Of a DNA stretch of 6,424 nucleotides, positions 1 through 5,926 are shown one piece after another. Made by a program: the position numbers and the translations under genes. Every line of letters begins with the position of its first letter. Position 1 is the stretch's first letter. The notes under the pieces are model-generated. The model saw only the letters and a list, made by a program, of their open reading frames with translations. It ran no database searches and was not told the origin of the DNA. This DNA is from Candidatus Poribacteria bacterium. Lineage in GTDB: Bacteria; Poribacteria; WGA-4E; WGA-3G. The DNA lies in the NCBI GenBank assembly GCA_028824575.1, contig JAPPDN010000838.1:4684-11107 (forward strand), in the 5' to 3' direction.

Positions 1-509
1 GGAGCATCACGCTTTTTGATTGGAAGGAGAAGTGTGCCATCGCTGAGTCGGGTCAGACTTGAACCAGCAACAGTTTTCTGAAATGGTGCGACATCTATTT
101 CACTCGTCTGCTCCCAAGTCTCACCCTCATCATCGGATAGCCAGACAGTGGTCGGCTGTTCTTCACCCTGTTGGCTTACATTAATAAGTTGCCCGTGCCG
201 ATTGGCTTGCAACAACCATCCACTAAACCCGAACGCGGAGGGATCTCTATTGAGGTGTTCCCAAGTCTTACCACCATCGGTGGACTTGGAAAAGATAGTC
301 TGCTGCACCGCATAGATAATCCCATCGGGTGTTAAAACGAGATTCAATCCCTGATAATGTGCTTTCGGGTCCAAAGGCATGCGGATTTTCTCTACTTCCA
401 CCTTGTTTAGAACACCACGGCAGGCGTGTAGAATATAATCACCTGCTTGCATATCGCTCAATTGGATCGGAGTGGCGACAACACCGCCCATATTTTCGGT
501 TGATAGCAT
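1..509 (-). CDS. Asp-box (BNR) sialidase-like protein, C-terminus beyond the window
   Basis: The frame is open from the start codon at 509 to the window edge, giving 169 residues of a longer protein. Two Asp-box motifs of the form S-x-D-x-G-x-T-W are visible: STDGGKTW at residues 76-83 and SDDEGETW at 125-132. Their 49-residue spacing is what successive blades of a beta-propeller give. The stretch around residues 151-164 (SLTRLSDGTLLLPI) looks like the start of another blade. Such proteins include exo-sialidases and other glycan-binding or glycan-cleaving propellers. The catalytic arginine triad and Tyr/Glu cannot be judged from this fragment, so enzymatic activity is unproven. The ATG at 509 is chosen because AGGGGAG (518-524) lies 8 nt upstream. 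The frame stays open back to a stop at 588-590 but holds no better start. No signal peptide is visible at this start. The gene is divergent from the methyltransferase gene at 642. Confidence 0.85.
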   Translation of the reverse strand, partial: MLSTENMGGVVATPIQLSDMQAGDYILHACRGVLNKVEVEKIRMPLDPKAHYQGLNLVLTPDGIIYAVQQTIFSKSTDGGKTWEHLNRDPSAFGFSGWLLQANRHGQLINVSQQGEEQPTTVWLSDDEGETWEQTSEIDVAPFQKTVAGSSLTRLSDGTLLLPIKKRDA

Positions 510-570
510 TTGCAAGACTCCCCTATAGTAGGTTTTCTCTTGTCCTAAGCGATGAATTATGGCAAAATAT

Positions 571-597
571 TTGAAATACCCATCCTGCTAATATACA
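571..597 (+). promoter_or_regulatory. Weak candidate promoter for the methyltransferase at 642
   Basis: TTGAAA (571-576) and TATACA (592-597) are plausible -35 and -10 hexamers, but the 15-nt spacer is short. The start would be near 604, about 38 nt before the ATG. It overlaps the opposing candidate promoter at 590-618. The AT-rich context makes chance matches easy, so this is a tentative assignment. Confidence 0.28.
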
Positions 598-618
598 CCA
601 TAGCACCGGACGATGCAA
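590..618 (-). promoter_or_regulatory. Candidate sigma70-like promoter for the Asp-box protein gene
   Basis: Read on the minus strand, TTGCAT (613-618) is followed after exactly 17 nt by TATATT (590-595), a 5/6 match to the -10 consensus. The -35 match is weak (3/6). Transcription would start near 583, giving a leader of roughly 74 nt before the ATG at 509. The site overlaps the candidate plus-strand promoter at 571-597, so the two divergent genes would compete for polymerase. This is prediction only. Confidence 0.4.
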
Positions 619-641
619 GCCATATTTGAAGGAAAAGAAAT

Positions 642-1328
642 ATGAACATATTTGATGACACTCGGACACATTACAATGCGGCGGGTGTCCACCCGACAAC
701 CGACCCTGATAATCCGAAATCACAATTTGCCGTTGATAGGTACGAGAACCACTTACCTAAGCTGATAAAGCCCGGCATGCGTGCATTAGACTTAGGCTGC
801 AATGCTGGACGGTTCACTTTTGCTATGGAAGATATGGGCGCGATAGCAACAGGTATTGACTTCGCAGAGATTCCACTCCGCCATGCTAAAAAGGTGGCAG
901 AGAAAAGAAAAAGTCGCTGTCAATTCAACATTGGAGATATGGCTGCGCTACCTTACAAAGAAAATGCATTCGATCTCGCATTGCTCCCGCATAATATTGG
1001 GTACTTATCTTACCAAACGTTGGAAAGCATGTCAGCCCAGCTTAAACGGATTCTATCAGATAACGGCATTTTCGTTGTAACTATGCACGATGAATTGGTC
1101 AAAAGAGCGGGAGAGGAAGCCCTTCCAAAGCGATACGATGTCCAGACCGGTTTGATAGGAGGAAGTCGGACAATTCCAGACCAAGGTACGTACGCGTCGC
1201 CATGGTACTTTTGGACAGTTGCCTTTGCTAAGTACGTTGTTGAGAAGCACCTTGCTTTAGAACAAGTAGAGCAGATAGAAGATAATAGATTTATATTGGT
1301 GTTCCGTAATAAAAAACCTGAGGGTTAG
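642..1328 (+). CDS. Class I SAM-dependent methyltransferase
   Basis: This is a 228-residue protein with a Rossmann-type methyltransferase core. Motif I, the glycine-rich SAM-binding loop, is ALDLGCNAGRF at residues 48-58. The acidic residue that contacts the SAM ribose is D73 in TGIDF. A GDM turn at 98-100 precedes the strand at 107-115 (ENAFDLALL, the motif II region). The helix-strand LKRILSDNGIFVVTM at 134-148 fits motif III. The length is usual for small-molecule class I methyltransferases (Methyltransf_11/25 type). The first 40 residues are polar and carry no known targeting signal. The substrate cannot be named from sequence. The start is supported by GAAGGA (628-633), 8 nt upstream of the ATG. 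The stop codon overlaps the stop of the convergent methyltransferase gene. The two proteins share only the generic fold motifs, so they do not look like a recent duplication. Confidence 0.9.
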   Translation: MNIFDDTRTHYNAAGVHPTTDPDNPKSQFAVDRYENHLPKLIKPGMRALDLGCNAGRFTFAMEDMGAIATGIDFAEIPLRHAKKVAEKRKSRCQFNIGDMAALPYKENAFDLALLPHNIGYLSYQTLESMSAQLKRILSDNGIFVVTMHDELVKRAGEEALPKRYDVQTGLIGGSRTIPDQGTYASPWYFWTVAFAKYVVEKHLALEQVEQIEDNRFILVFRNKKPEG

Positions 1329-2128
1329 CCCGTCTGACCAATATACAAGATATGCGCAGCCATGTCCACTATGGCGGGTTCTGTCGCTGTTTCTAAGACT
1401 AACTCAACCCAGCGTTTCCACTTTGTTGGATCTTCCGCCACCGTGTTGGTGGCTTCAAACAATCCCGTTGAGAGCCCCTCACAGCCTACCATTTCCAGTG
1501 TCGTCAATCCACACGATTCAGCGAGTTGCTGAAGTTCAGAAGCCCGAAAAAAATGCCATAGACTGTCTTGAACGAGGTTGTTCCCTTTTCCTTCCTTTAT
1601 CAACTCCCAGTATTGGGGTATTATCAGTTCCTGACTCACACGACTGAGAACGGTCCGTAGCATCGCCAAGTATCCCATAACACTAATACAGACAATCGCC
1701 CCAAGTTTAGCAACCCGAACTAATTCAGAAGTTGCTTGGATTCGCTCGGTTTCATCACTGATATGTGTTAACGGACCGCCGAGGCATAGCACCGCGTCAA
1801 AGTCATTCGTATCAAAGCGTGAAAGGTCTCGGACATCTCCAACAACCGACGCGACCAATCGGCTCGAAACGGCTTTCGGTTCTAACTTGACTTTTTCTTC
1901 AGCAAAAGCCGTGTAGGTTGGGTCAATATCCAAAAGAACGACATCATACCCTGCTCGACAAAGTTCGAGCGTATAACGCCCTGGTCCGCCGCCTGCATCT
2001 AAAATCTTACCCGTCTCAGGCAGGTGTTTCCGAAGGTAATGCATCGTGACCAGAAACTCCAGTGAATTATAAGCATCTTTCACAAGTCGATGCCATTCGC
2101 CAATTTTAACTTCATTTTTTTCCCGCAT
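1325..2128 (-). CDS. Class I SAM-dependent methyltransferase (second, distinct)
   Basis: The protein is 267 residues from the preferred ATG at 2128. Motif I is ILDAGGGPGRY at residues 42-52, a textbook SAM-binding loop. The next strand, VVLLDID at 63-69, supplies acidic D67 and D69. GDVRDL at 97-102 is the adenine-contacting acidic turn. FDAVLCLGGPLTHI at 110-123 covers the motif II strand, and the following helix-strand (134-150) completes the core. The C-terminal 120 residues form a variable region that probably shapes the acceptor pocket; the acceptor is unknown. A TTG 11 codons upstream (2161) would also be in frame. It has no Shine-Dalgarno sequence and would lie only about 3 nt from the predicted transcription start, whereas the ATG has GGAG 9 nt upstream. 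The gene is divergent from the PhyH gene and overlaps the other methyltransferase gene tail to tail by 4 bp. Confidence 0.88.
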   Translation of the reverse strand: MREKNEVKIGEWHRLVKDAYNSLEFLVTMHYLRKHLPETGKILDAGGGPGRYTLELCRAGYDVVLLDIDPTYTAFAEEKVKLEPKAVSSRLVASVVGDVRDLSRFDTNDFDAVLCLGGPLTHISDETERIQATSELVRVAKLGAIVCISVMGYLAMLRTVLSRVSQELIIPQYWELIKEGKGNNLVQDSLWHFFRASELQQLAESCGLTTLEMVGCEGLSTGLFEATNTVAEDPTKWKRWVELVLETATEPAIVDMAAHILYIGQTG

Positions 2129-2137
2129 TGATTTTAT

Positions 2138-2141
2138 CTCC
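2138..2141 (-). promoter_or_regulatory. Ribosome binding site that decides the start at 2128
   Basis: On the minus strand GGAG (within CGGAGA) sits 9 nt before the ATG at 2128. The alternative in-frame TTG at 2161 has no purine-rich element at a suitable distance. This favours a 267-residue product over a 278-residue one. Confidence 0.7.
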
Positions 2142-2170
2142 GAGATATTGATGTCTAACAACCAAGTTTA

Positions 2171-2179
2171 ATTATAACA
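2171..2179 (-). promoter_or_regulatory. Extended -10 promoter for the methyltransferase at 2128
   Basis: The minus strand reads TGTTATAAT, a perfect extended -10 element (TG-N-TATAAT, hexamer at 2171-2176). No convincing -35 is found at 17 nt; a TTGAAC lies 20 nt upstream of the hexamer. Extended -10 promoters can work without a strong -35. Transcription would start near 2164, giving a leader of about 36 nt before the ATG at 2128. Confidence 0.6.
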
Positions 2180-2246
2180 AGGATCCGCTGAAACCTGTTC
2201 AACACCTTAAATCCTATATAGTTTTGAAAATTCGTAATTTTTCCGC

Positions 2247-2276
2247 TTGTTCTGACACGATAAAGCGTGGTAAAAT
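2247..2276 (+). promoter_or_regulatory. Candidate promoter for the PhyH-family gene
   Basis: TTGTTC (2247-2252), an 18-nt spacer and TAAAAT (2271-2276, 5/6 match) make a plausible sigma70-like promoter. A TG dinucleotide one base before the hexamer (TGGTAAAAT) gives it extended -10 character. The start would be near 2283, leaving a leader of about 100 nt. The -10 is flanked by the arms of the inverted repeat at 2262-2290. Confidence 0.5.
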
Positions 2277-2290
2277 AGCCAATACGCTTT
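2262..2290. repeat. Inverted repeat AAAGCGT-N15-ACGCTTT around the -10 element
   Basis: The arms at 2262-2268 (AAAGCGT) and 2284-2290 (ACGCTTT) are perfect 7-bp reverse complements. A nested TGG/CCA pair (2268-2270 and 2279-2281) can extend the symmetry with a small bulge. The centre covers the TAAAAT hexamer and the presumed transcription start of the PhyH gene. This is where a dimeric repressor would bind. It could also be a coincidental repeat; no cognate regulator gene is in the window. Confidence 0.4.
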
Positions 2291-2386
2291 GCAGGACAGC
2301 CCTCGCATTGATTGGTTACTTCAGTTAGAGAAAATAAGGACGTACTGATACCGAAAGATTCTCCGAAAAGGGTAGGAGTTCCATAA

Positions 2387-3139
2387 ATGGCACAACAAGA
2401 TGCGATAGAACATCTCGAAACATTCGGCTATTGTTTGATTGAGGATGCAATTCCTGCGGTGCAAGCCGATGCGATGGCGGAGCAATACTTCCAACTTCAT
2501 CAAGATCCAGCGAATCACCAGACTTTTCAAGACCCAAACGCAGAACTGTATCAAACCCTCTTCGGCGTGATTAACCTTGATGAGATGTGTTGGGAATGCA
2601 TCGCACACCCACAGGTACTACAAGTCGTCCGTCATTTTCTCGGCGATAGCGCACGGTTAGGTGAGGCATGCACGAAATGGGTCAAGCCGCGTGCGCCGCA
2701 GGGTGGTATCCATTCCGATTCAACGCATGATCTGCCAGCGCGCCTTCCCGAAACGCCGTGGATGATTAATTCAATCTGGATGATAACAGATTTTACCGTT
2801 GAGAACGGCGCGACGCTCGTCGTACCGTTTAGCCATCGCGCACGGCGTAGACCCTCGCAATCCGATATTGCAGAGAGTCATCCGATATCTGTCTGCGGAC
2901 GACGTGGCTCTGTACTCTTATGGCACGGGGGGACATGGCACGGGCAAGGGGCAAATACTACCGATGACCAGCATCGCATGGCGTTGAATATCGCCTATTA
3001 CCCTGCATGGTGGAACCTCATGCGCGAGGGTGGACACCAACCTGTTTTTCCGGCAACCTTTGCGCGGATGCCAGAGGACCTTCAAGCACTTGTGAGACAT
3101 AAGGTCGCAAAACGGCGTGAGGACATCTATGAGTTTTAA
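2387..3139 (+). CDS. PhyH-family Fe(II)/2-oxoglutarate-dependent dioxygenase
   Basis: This is a 250-residue phytanoyl-CoA dioxygenase (PhyH) family protein. Such enzymes hydroxylate a substrate using Fe(II), O2 and 2-oxoglutarate. The facial triad is readable: H109 and D111 in GGIHSDSTHDLP, with the distal His most likely H185 in TWHGQGAN. R197, 12 residues later, fits the arginine that binds 2-oxoglutarate. A second histidine, H180, in the same segment is an alternative. The strand ENGATLVVPFSHR (139-151) is the family's usual VVPGSHR region with Phe in place of Gly. The substrate is unknown: PhyH homologues act on acyl-CoAs, ectoine, chlorinated compounds and many natural products, and no acyl-CoA partner gene is nearby. 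The start is supported by TAGGAG (2373-2378), 8 nt upstream. The gene is divergent from a methyltransferase gene and ends 18 nt from the stop of the convergent Nudix gene. Confidence 0.9.
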   Translation: MAQQDAIEHLETFGYCLIEDAIPAVQADAMAEQYFQLHQDPANHQTFQDPNAELYQTLFGVINLDEMCWECIAHPQVLQVVRHFLGDSARLGEACTKWVKPRAPQGGIHSDSTHDLPARLPETPWMINSIWMITDFTVENGATLVVPFSHRARRRPSQSDIAESHPISVCGRRGSVLLWHGGTWHGQGANTTDDQHRMALNIAYYPAWWNLMREGGHQPVFPATFARMPEDLQALVRHKVAKRREDIYEF

Positions 3140-3157
3140 TCTGACCAAACGCCAGCG

Positions 3158-3634
3158 TTATTGTTGCGTCACAGTCTTGAGAACCGCCTTGGTAGCGTCC
3201 GAGATATTGAGCGTTGTGAACGCCGTATCGGATAACGCAACCCAATAGTACGCTTGATGTTCGGTAGGATTAAGTTTGATCTCACCGTCCTTGACCTCAA
3301 CAAGAAAGTTGAAATGTCTCGTTTTTTTGCCGGAACTGGATCTATAATCAAAGGATCCGAGGTATTCAAGGACTGATATTACAATAAGTCCTGTCTCTTC
3401 CTGTACTTCCCGGGGGAGTGCGGTGAGTAGCTCTTCTCCTGCCTCTACGGTCCCACTCGGAATTTCAACGAATCCACCCATGAAGTCAGATAAAACTCGC
3501 TCCAAAAGCAGGAACTTGTCATTTTTGTAGATGACCGCGCCCACAACCAATTTTTGTACGCCGTCTTTTTGAGCATCAGCCAACAGCTGCTGAATGAGAA
3601 TGTGGTCAATGTTTGACTGCATATTGTGGTTCAT
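3158..3634 (-). CDS. Nudix hydrolase
   Basis: The 158-residue protein contains a complete Nudix box, G-x5-E-x7-REU-x-EE-x-G-U, at residues 61-83. The key residues are G61, E67, R75, E76, E79, E80 and G82. E76, E79 and E80 are the expected Mg2+ ligands. The family hydrolyses nucleoside diphosphates linked to another moiety, acting as housecleaning or nucleotide-sugar enzymes; this sequence does not reveal the substrate. The preceding strand VVGAVIYKNDKFLLLERV (30-47) and the GGFVEIPSG approach are typical. It is the third gene of the minus-strand operon. Its ATG (3632-3634) overlaps the stop of the amidohydrolase gene as ATGA, so translation is probably coupled by termination-reinitiation. GGGTGA lies only a couple of bases upstream and is a poor independent ribosome binding site, which fits coupling. 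An internal ATG at codon 5 has no better site. Confidence 0.92.
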   Translation of the reverse strand: MNHNMQSNIDHILIQQLLADAQKDGVQKLVVGAVIYKNDKFLLLERVLSDFMGGFVEIPSGTVEAGEELLTALPREVQEETGLIVISVLEYLGSFDYRSSSGKKTRHFNFLVEVKDGEIKLNPTEHQAYYWVALSDTAFTTLNISDATKAVLKTVTQQ

Positions 3635-4884
3635 TTCACCCGTTGTCCTGCTTGAAACACTGCTGTCACTCGGCTAACGGCATCCACATCGTTCGTTGGA
3701 TCGCCCTCAAAAGCAACGAGATCAGCGATTTTGCCCGGAGCAATGGTCCCAATGTCGTCCGCCATCCCAATTGCCTCCGCGGAGATACGGGTTGCTGAGA
3801 TGAGTGCCTCTGCTGGCGTAAATCCGACTTCAACGAGCAGTTGCAAATCGTAGTCGAGATGACCGAATGCGAGATTGCCAACCCCGGAATCGGTGCCGGG
3901 GACAATCCGGTCCCGAAGATCGTAGTCGAGCATACGGCGCATCACATCTAAGCGTACTTCTGCGCGTGCCTCAAGTCGTTGCAATTCGGTTGCTTCATCG
4001 GCAGAGATCGTCCCATTGTCCCGTTTTGCACGGAGTTCAACGATACGCGGATAGCCTGTCCATGCTTGGAGGGTCGGACTAATCCAAATGCCAGATTCCG
4101 CCATCATTTCGGCGATTTTGGGATCGAAACGGAGTTCGCCGTCTGGGTCGAGAAACTCGGCATGTTCCATTAAGTCAATGCCTGCCTCAACCGCACGCAC
4201 CATAGATTCTTTCGCGCGGCAATGTGCCACCGTAAGGCGATGGAAGTGGTGTGCCTCGTGGACAGCGGCGTGCAGCTCGGCGACAGTGTAACTGGCGCGT
4301 CCGGGAATCGTTCCGACAGTGCCACCGCCTGATGCCATAATCTTAATATAATCTGCGCCTTCATGAACCAAGCGACGGACCGAGCTGCGCATTTCAGCCT
4401 CGCCATCCGCTGTCTCGTTGCACATGTGGAAATGTCCGCCTGTGCAAGTAATCGGTCGTCCGCTCACTAAGGCACGGGGACCGGGAATGTAACCACGTTC
4501 AAGCCCTTCTTTGAGCGTAAATCCGACTCTGTTTCTCGCGCCATGTTCGCGGATCGTCGTAATCCCCGCGGCAAGATGGCGTTGTAGATTCATTGCACCG
4601 GTCAGCACCATCATCTCATCGGTTTCCGAGAACATCTGAACGTAGTTCCGTCCATCGCCTGCAAGACTCAGGTGTGTATGTCCGTCAATGCGGCCCGGTG
4701 CGAGGCACGCATCGCCGAGGTCGATAAGCTGCGCGTCAGGTAGTGTCTGTTTCGCAATCTCTTCTTGATGTCCTACAGCATCAATCCGTCCGTTGGTTAC
4801 GAGGATTGCCTGATCGGTTTTAGCGGATGTGCTTATCCCGTCAACGAGTCGAGCCGCACGAATCTGAACAGTTTGGTTTGACAT
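3631..4884 (-). CDS. Metal-dependent amidohydrolase (COG1228-like)
   Basis: The 417-residue protein has the amidohydrolase-superfamily layout: a small beta-sandwich (residues 1-60 plus the C-terminus) and a metal-dependent barrel. Metal ligands appear in the expected order: H69 and H71 (DGHTHL), K181 (YIKIMASGGG, likely the carboxylated bridging lysine), H221 (TVAHCRA), H241 (MEHAEF) and D332 (PGTDSG). GTIAPGKIADLVAFEGDP near residues 379-396 is the family's C-terminal signature. The set resembles the imidazolonepropionase/Xaa-Pro dipeptidase-like group (COG1228), often binuclear zinc enzymes cleaving amide bonds. The usual PGLIDGHTH reads PGRIDGHTH here, a small deviation. No signal peptide is seen, so it is probably cytoplasmic. 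AGAAGGAA (4893-4900) lies 8 nt before the ATG. It follows the carbon-nitrogen hydrolase gene after 33 nt and overlaps the Nudix gene by 4 nt, so the three form one operon. The substrate is not identifiable. Confidence 0.9.
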   Translation of the reverse strand: MSNQTVQIRAARLVDGISTSAKTDQAILVTNGRIDAVGHQEEIAKQTLPDAQLIDLGDACLAPGRIDGHTHLSLAGDGRNYVQMFSETDEMMVLTGAMNLQRHLAAGITTIREHGARNRVGFTLKEGLERGYIPGPRALVSGRPITCTGGHFHMCNETADGEAEMRSSVRRLVHEGADYIKIMASGGGTVGTIPGRASYTVAELHAAVHEAHHFHRLTVAHCRAKESMVRAVEAGIDLMEHAEFLDPDGELRFDPKIAEMMAESGIWISPTLQAWTGYPRIVELRAKRDNGTISADEATELQRLEARAEVRLDVMRRMLDYDLRDRIVPGTDSGVGNLAFGHLDYDLQLLVEVGFTPAEALISATRISAEAIGMADDIGTIAPGKIADLVAFEGDPTNDVDAVSRVTAVFQAGQRVK

Positions 4885-4917
4885 AAATCCGATTCCTTCT
4901 AAATTGCCTTGTTGATA

Positions 4918-5763
4918 TCAGACCTTTACGACGAACTCCGTACATCCGTGTCGGAACCATTCCCGAAGGATTGTGTCTTCGTTGCGAGTCCGTTTCGCCT
5001 GTGAACCTGTCGCTTTTGAGAGGTCTATTGTTGCCGATACGATGTCATCTCCGAAGAATCCAGCCTCTTTAATAACGTTGCCGTCTGGATGTATAATCTT
5101 CGAGTTCCCGTGTGATGAGCCCGGTGAACGGATGTCATCAGGATTCGCAGGCGTATTCGCCATCACGAGATAAATACCATTTTCTGTTGCACGCGAGATC
5201 GGCATCGCGCGATAAGCAGAAAGTTTGTATTCCGATAGCAAACCCGCCTCACACGAGCAGAAGATGCAGAGCTGCGCACCCATCGCCGCGGGTAACTTAA
5301 CCAATTCAGGGTAGCGCACATCGTGGCAGATGATAAAACAACACGCAACGCCTGCAAGTTGCACAATCGGTAGTTTACCACGGTTGTTGGTGCACCATTT
5401 CTCACCAGCGAGGAAGGTCTTACCGTAACGGTATTTCAGGCTCCCTTGCTGGTCGAAAATCGCTAAATCGTTGTGCCAATTCTCGCCATCGTGATGTGCG
5501 GAACCGACGACAACAGCCATCGCGTGCCGACGCGCAGCCTCGGCAATTTTTGCCTCAGCCTCTTTAAAAACCTGTGGAGAGATACGTTCCCAATAATCTG
5601 TCCGACAACAGTAGCCGAACAGACACCCTTCTGGGAGTACCGCAATCTGGATGCCTATCTCCGCACACATTTCAATCTGTTGAAGCACTTTCACGGTGTT
5701 AGCAGAAACATCTTCACCTGTGAGCAGTTGGCATGCTGCTATTTTAATCTGGTTCTCAGCCAT
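4918..5763 (-). CDS. Carbon-nitrogen hydrolase (nitrilase superfamily)
   Basis: The 281-residue protein has the complete nitrilase-superfamily catalytic set: E45 in VLPEG, K115 in YRYGKTFLAGE, nucleophile C146 in IICHDVRYPE, and the accessory glutamate E121. The helix AYRAMPISRATENGIYLVMANT (184-204, R191) and SHGNSKIIHPDGNVI (217-231) are also family hallmarks. The length is normal. Members hydrolyse amides, carbamoyl compounds or nitriles in the cytoplasm; an amidase or N-carbamoyl-type role is more likely than a true nitrilase, but this is inference. The protein has 13 cysteines, including CIFCSC at 166-171, which is unusually many. The start is firm: AAAGGAGG (5772-5779) lies 8 nt upstream of the ATG. 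It is the first gene of the operon with the amidohydrolase and Nudix genes, which suggests a shared catabolic or salvage task. Confidence 0.92.
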   Translation of the reverse strand: MAENQIKIAACQLLTGEDVSANTVKVLQQIEMCAEIGIQIAVLPEGCLFGYCCRTDYWERISPQVFKEAEAKIAEAARRHAMAVVVGSAHHDGENWHNDLAIFDQQGSLKYRYGKTFLAGEKWCTNNRGKLPIVQLAGVACCFIICHDVRYPELVKLPAAMGAQLCIFCSCEAGLLSEYKLSAYRAMPISRATENGIYLVMANTPANPDDIRSPGSSHGNSKIIHPDGNVIKEAGFFGDDIVSATIDLSKATGSQAKRTRNEDTILREWFRHGCTEFVVKV

Positions 5764-5790
5764 CTGAATGTCCTCCTTTGTGTTTTCGGC

Positions 5791-5819
5791 ATTGTATCAC
5801 ATCCGCTCATTTGATTCAA
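5791..5819 (-). promoter_or_regulatory. Promoter of the three-hydrolase operon
   Basis: On the minus strand TTGAAT (5814-5819) and TACAAT (5791-5796) are separated by the ideal 17 nt. The -10 matches 5/6 and is preceded by TG one base upstream (TGATACAAT), an extended -10. Transcription would start near 5784, leaving a leader of about 20 nt that holds little beyond the AAAGGAGG ribosome binding site. This is the strongest promoter-like sequence in the window. Confidence 0.7.
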
Positions 5820-5926
5820 GGGACGGTAAAATCTCTCTGAAGTAGAATTTATTCTAAAAAATTAATATTTTTTTATTTTTTGGGATTTTGCACGTTTTTG
5901 CCGAAAAAAAGTGTCTTTAATATGTA

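Noticed and set aside
329..574. An 81-codon plus-strand open frame
   Set aside because: It is antisense to the Asp-box protein gene, has no ribosome binding site and no recognisable motif.
642..2128. The two methyltransferase genes as a tandem duplication
   Set aside because: They share only general SAM-fold motifs. Motif I loops (LDLGCNAGRF and LDAGGGPGRY), lengths and C-terminal regions differ and orientation is opposite.
2321..2608. Minus-strand open frames over the start of the PhyH gene
   Set aside because: They overlap the well-supported PhyH coding sequence and its ribosome binding site, and show no family features.
3148..3159. AACGC-CA-GCGTT palindrome as a bidirectional terminator
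   Set aside because: A full stem would leave a 2-nt loop. The feasible 4-bp stem has no following T-tract on either strand.
5473..5814. A 113-codon plus-strand open frame
   Set aside because: It lies opposite the carbon-nitrogen hydrolase gene, whose catalytic motifs and ribosome binding site are clear. Its translation has no recognisable domain.
5891..5913. CAC-TTTTT-GCCG-AAAAA-GTG imperfect hairpin that resembles a terminator
   Set aside because: No gene on either strand ends nearby; both flanking genes start and diverge from this region. The stem is mostly A-T with mismatches.
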